Below, one piece after another: positions 61,009 through 64,000 of a stretch of 64,000 nucleotides of DNA; the stretch's first letter is position 1, and each line of letters starts with the position of its first letter. Location: contig NZ_JAGPXT010000015.1 of the NCBI RefSeq assembly GCF_018070465.1, positions 73,672 through 137,671 on the forward strand. The letters are read 5' to 3'. Below the pieces are notes generated by a model that saw only the letters and a program-made list of their open reading frames with translations, ran no database searches and was not told where the DNA came from. Origin of the DNA: Micromonospora sp. C95. Its GTDB lineage: Bacteria; Actinomycetota; Actinomycetes; Mycobacteriales; Micromonosporaceae. The position numbers and the translations under genes were made by a program.

Positions 61009-63840
61009 GTGCCGAGCAACGCTGGAACCACCCGTCTGGTCATCGTCGAGTCTCCGGCGAAGGCCAAGACGATCTCGGGCTACCTGGGCCCGGGGTACGT
61101 CGTGGAGGCCAGCTTCGGGCACGTCCGTGACCTGCCACGTAACGCCGCCGACGTGCCGGCGAAGTACAAGGGCGAGGCGTGGGCGCGGCTCGGCGTCGAC
61201 GTCGACAACGGCTTCCACGCCCTCTACGTCGTCTCCGCCGACCGCAAGCAGCAGATCAGCAAGCTGACCAAGCTGGCCAAGGAGGTCGACGAGATCTTCC
61301 TGGCCACGGACGAGGACCGCGAGGGCGAGGCGATCGCCTGGCACCTGGTGGAGACCCTCAAGCCCAAGGTGCCGGTCCGGCGGATGGTCTTCCACGAGAT
61401 CACCAAGCCGGCGATCCAGGCGGCGGTGGCCAACCCCCGGGAGATCGACCGGGATCTCGTCGACGCCCAGGAGGCCCGGCGCATCCTCGACCGGCTCTAC
61501 GGCTACGAGGTCTCCCCGGTGCTGTGGAAGAAGGTCATGCCGAAGCTCTCGGCGGGCCGGGTGCAGTCCGTGGCCACCCGGATCGTGGTCGAGCGGGAAC
61601 GGCAGCGGATGGCCTTCCGCACCGCCGAGTACTGGGACATCCTGGCCACCCTCGCCGTGACCAACCCGGGCGAGGGACCGCGCAACTTCAACGCCACCCT
61701 GGTCGCGTTGAACGGCGACCGGATCGCCACCGGCAAGGACTTCGAGCCGACCACCGGCCGGGTCCGGCCCGGCGCCGGTGTGGTCCACCTCGACGAGGGC
61801 GGGGCCCGAGGGCTCGCCGCCCGCCTGGCGGATCGACCGTTCACCGTCACCCGGGTCGAGGAGAAGCCGTACCGGCGTCGCCCGTACGCCCCCTTCATCA
61901 CCTCGACCCTCCAGCAGGAGGCGGCCCGGAAGCTGCGGTTCTCGTCGCAGCAGACGATGCGCACCGCGCAGCGGCTCTACGAGAACGGCTACATCACCTA
62001 CATGCGTACCGACTCGGTGAACCTGTCGGAGACCGCCATCGCCGCGGCCCGTCGGCAGATCGTCGAGCTGTACGGCGAGCGCAGTGTGCCACCGGAGCCG
62101 CGTCGCTACACCGGCAAGGTGAAGAACGCGCAGGAGGCGCACGAGGCGATCCGCCCGGCGGGGGACAACTTCCGGACGCCGGGCGACGTGGCCAAGGAGT
62201 TGTCGGCCGAGGAGTTCAAGCTCTACGAGCTGATCTGGCGGCGCACCATCGCCTCGCAGATGACCGACGCGGTCGGCTCCAGCGTCTCGGTGCGGATCCG
62301 GGCGACCACCTCCGGCGGCGAGGAGGCCGACTTCGGCGCCACCGGCAAGACCATCACCGACCCCGGCTTCCTGCGGGCGTACGTCGAGTCCAGCGACGAC
62401 GAGAACGCCGAGGCCGAGGACGCCGAGCGGCGGCTGCCGAACCTGGTCAAGGACCAGCCGCTCACCGCCGACGAGCTGGCCGCGCAGGGCCACCACACCC
62501 AGCCGCCGGCCCGCTACACCGAGGCGTCGCTGGTGAAGGCCCTGGAGGAGCTGGGCATCGGCCGCCCGTCGACCTACGCGTCGATCATGCAGACGATCCA
62601 GGACCGGGGGTACGTCGTCAAGCGCGGCCAGGCGATGATCCCGTCGTTCCTGGCCTTCGCGGTGATCGGGCTGATGGAGCGGCACTACCCGCGCCTGATC
62701 GACTACGACTTCACCGCCAGCATGGAGAACGAGCTGGACGAGATCGCCGGGGGCGACCACGCGGCCGTCGACTTCCTGACCGCCTTCTACTTCGGCAGCA
62801 GCAACGGCACCGGCGACCAGGCCATCGCCCATGCGGGCGGACTGAAGAAGCTGGTCACCGAGAACCTCAGCGAGATCGACGCGCGCAGCGTCAACTCGAT
62901 TCCGCTGTTCACCGACGACGACGGGCGTGAGGTGGTGGTACGGGTCGGCCGGTACGGGCCGTACCTGCAACGCCGGGTGCCCGGCGAGGAGCAGGCACCC
63001 GCCGCGGAGGGCGAGGAGGGCACCGCCCCGGGTGACCGGGCGCCGATCCCGGAGGGGCTGGCGCCGGACGAGTTGACTCCGGAGAAGGTGCACGAGCTGT
63101 TCCTCGGCGGCGGTGGCGAACGCAAGCTGGGCGACGACCCGGCGACCGGTGAGCCGATCCTGCTCAAGTCCGGCCGGTTCGGCCCGTACGTGGCCAGCGG
63201 CGAGCGCAAGTCGTCGCTGCTGCGCTCGCAGTCGCCGGACTCGCTCACCTTCGATCAGGCGCTCAAGCTGCTCAGCCTGCCCCGGCTGGTCGGGGTCGGC
63301 CCGGACGGCGCGGAGGTGTTCGCCAACAACGGCCGCTACGGCCCGTACGTCAAGCGTGGTGACGAGTTCCGCTCGCTGGACTCGGAAGACAAGATGTTCA
63401 CCGTCACGCTTGACGAGGCCCTGGCGTTGCTGGCCGCCCCGAAGACCCGCCAGCGCCGGGCCGCCGCCCCGCCGCTGCGGGAGATGGGCAACGACCCGCT
63501 CACCGAGAAGCCCCTGGTCATCAAGGACGGCCGGTTCGGCCCGTACGTCACGGACGGGGAGACCAACGCCTCGCTGCGGCGCGGCCAGACCCCCGAGGCG
63601 TTGAGCCTCGAGGAGGCCTCCGAGATGCTCGCCGAGAAGCGGGCAAAGGGTCCGGCCCCGAAGAAGAAGGCCGCCGCCAAGAAGGCCCCGGCCAAGAAGG
63701 CGACGGCCAAGAAGGCCACCGCCACCAAGTCCACCGCCACCAAGGCCACCAAGGCGACCGCGACCAAGGCCGCCAAGGCGCCCGCGAAGAAGACCCCCGC
63801 CACCAAGTCCACCCCGGCCAAAGCCCGCACCACCGACTGA
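61009..63840 (+). CDS. topA: DNA topoisomerase I
   Basis: The 943-residue type IA topoisomerase relaxes negative supercoils. The Toprim motif is IVESPAKAKTI, the acidic triad ATDEDREGEAIAWH, and the catalytic tyrosine is Tyr331 in YITYMRTDSV. The C-terminal part has repeated GRYGPYL/GRFGPYV modules instead of zinc fingers, as in mycobacteria, and ends with a Lys/Ala-rich tail of about 60 residues (AAAKKAPAKK repeats) that aids DNA binding and processivity. GTG 61009 starts just before the conserved domain. Confidence 0.95.
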   Translation: MPSNAGTTRLVIVESPAKAKTISGYLGPGYVVEASFGHVRDLPRNAADVPAKYKGEAWARLGVDVDNGFHALYVVSADRKQQISKLTKLAKEVDEIFLATDEDREGEAIAWHLVETLKPKVPVRRMVFHEITKPAIQAAVANPREIDRDLVDAQEARRILDRLYGYEVSPVLWKKVMPKLSAGRVQSVATRIVVERERQRMAFRTAEYWDILATLAVTNPGEGPRNFNATLVALNGDRIATGKDFEPTTGRVRPGAGVVHLDEGGARGLAARLADRPFTVTRVEEKPYRRRPYAPFITSTLQQEAARKLRFSSQQTMRTAQRLYENGYITYMRTDSVNLSETAIAAARRQIVELYGERSVPPEPRRYTGKVKNAQEAHEAIRPAGDNFRTPGDVAKELSAEEFKLYELIWRRTIASQMTDAVGSSVSVRIRATTSGGEEADFGATGKTITDPGFLRAYVESSDDENAEAEDAERRLPNLVKDQPLTADELAAQGHHTQPPARYTEASLVKALEELGIGRPSTYASIMQTIQDRGYVVKRGQAMIPSFLAFAVIGLMERHYPRLIDYDFTASMENELDEIAGGDHAAVDFLTAFYFGSSNGTGDQAIAHAGGLKKLVTENLSEIDARSVNSIPLFTDDDGREVVVRVGRYGPYLQRRVPGEEQAPAAEGEEGTAPGDRAPIPEGLAPDELTPEKVHELFLGGGGERKLGDDPATGEPILLKSGRFGPYVASGERKSSLLRSQSPDSLTFDQALKLLSLPRLVGVGPDGAEVFANNGRYGPYVKRGDEFRSLDSEDKMFTVTLDEALALLAAPKTRQRRAAAPPLREMGNDPLTEKPLVIKDGRFGPYVTDGETNASLRRGQTPEALSLEEASEMLAEKRAKGPAPKKKAAAKKAPAKKATAKKATATKSTATKATKATATKAAKAPAKKTPATKSTPAKARTTD

Positions 63841-63879
63841 CCGCGCCGAATCTTGGTCCGAAACTGCCCCTGGCTCGAA

Positions 63880-64000
63880 GTCAACTGATGGTTGCAACGC
63901 CGCCTCGTTGTGCTGGTGGAGGTGGTTTATGGCGCCACGGTTGTCTGCAGCTGAGCGTGAAGAAATCGGGCTCGGTCGTGCGGCGGGCGAGTCGATACGG
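63880..64000 (+). mobile_element. Left end of a probable IS30-family insertion sequence
   Basis: Between topA and the transposase start the sequence changes character. TGGTTGCAACGCC at about 63888-63900 resembles terminal repeats of IS30-type elements. The exact boundary and the right end cannot be seen, so the coordinates are approximate. Confidence 0.4.
63929..64000 (+). CDS. Start of an IS30-family transposase (cut by window edge)
   Basis: ATG 63929 has GGAGG six bases upstream. The first 24 residues, MAPRLSAAEREEIGLGRAAG then ESIR, match the N-terminal helix-turn-helix region of actinobacterial IS30-family transposases. Only the start is visible. Confidence 0.65.
   Translation, partial: MAPRLSAAEREEIGLGRAAGESIR

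Overview
The window is chromosomal DNA of a high-GC Gram-positive actinomycete, most likely a member of the Micromonosporaceae (Micromonospora/Salinispora type). This rests on the very high GC content, the frequent GTG starts and four-base start/stop overlaps, the menaquinone genes joined to a 14-gene complex I operon, a BldG-type sigma-factor switch, a 6C small RNA, an actinobacterial Tad locus and pieces of an ESX (type VII) secretion locus. The assignment comes from gene content only; no database search was possible. No tRNA, rRNA or CRISPR array was seen.

Layout. 1-288 is the end of a cell-wall-anchored surface protein. 425-20528 is a respiratory block: menG (quinone methylation), a menaquinone-type geranylgeranyl reductase, nuoA-N (proton-pumping NADH dehydrogenase) and a polyprenyl diphosphate synthase for the quinone tail, so electron carrier and enzyme are encoded together. 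20602-28050 holds single accessory genes: an MFS transporter, an IclR regulator, a Tat-exported PhoX-like phosphatase divergent from an ECF sigma/anti-sigma pair, a RarD-type permease fused by overlap to a decayed acetyltransferase, and a small holin-like membrane protein. 28087-35653 is a partial ESX island: EccE, two WXG100 proteins, a mycosin broken by a one-base frameshift, and a 1007-residue SseB-like protein with a coupled small downstream gene. EccB, EccC and EccD are absent.

35669-45000 contains a hydrolase with an altered nucleophile elbow, a lipoprotein, a secreted M6 metalloprotease, acetyl-CoA synthetase with an unusual leader, a Fic-fold protein lacking the usual catalytic residues, a HAD phosphatase, the 6C RNA and a small membrane protein. 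45061-52201 is a VHL-beta-domain protein with its coupled partner, divergent from the Tad locus (ssd/cpaE, tadA, tadB, tadC, a DUF4244 pilin-like protein, TadE and a TadE-like protein). Two DnaA-box sequences lie between them. 52322-63840 carries a LURP-one-like protein, a small helical protein, an Hrq1/MrfA-type helicase, bldG and its kinase-like partner, the membrane pyrophosphatase, two proteins of unknown function and topA. The right edge enters what looks like an IS30-family insertion sequence.

The most unusual signal is in the nuo operon. Most nuo genes overlap by four bases or lie a few bases apart. The four larger gaps (D/E, F/G, L/M, M/N) are each spanned exactly by a mini-ORF of 12 to 37 codons that overlaps the stop of the upstream gene and the start of the downstream gene. 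Three of the four share a repeated sequence. The acs leader has a comparable 27-codon ORF ending in ATGA at the acs start. Other points of interest are the VHL domain, the Fic-like protein, the mycosin frameshift and the possible effector/immunity-like pair in the ESX island.
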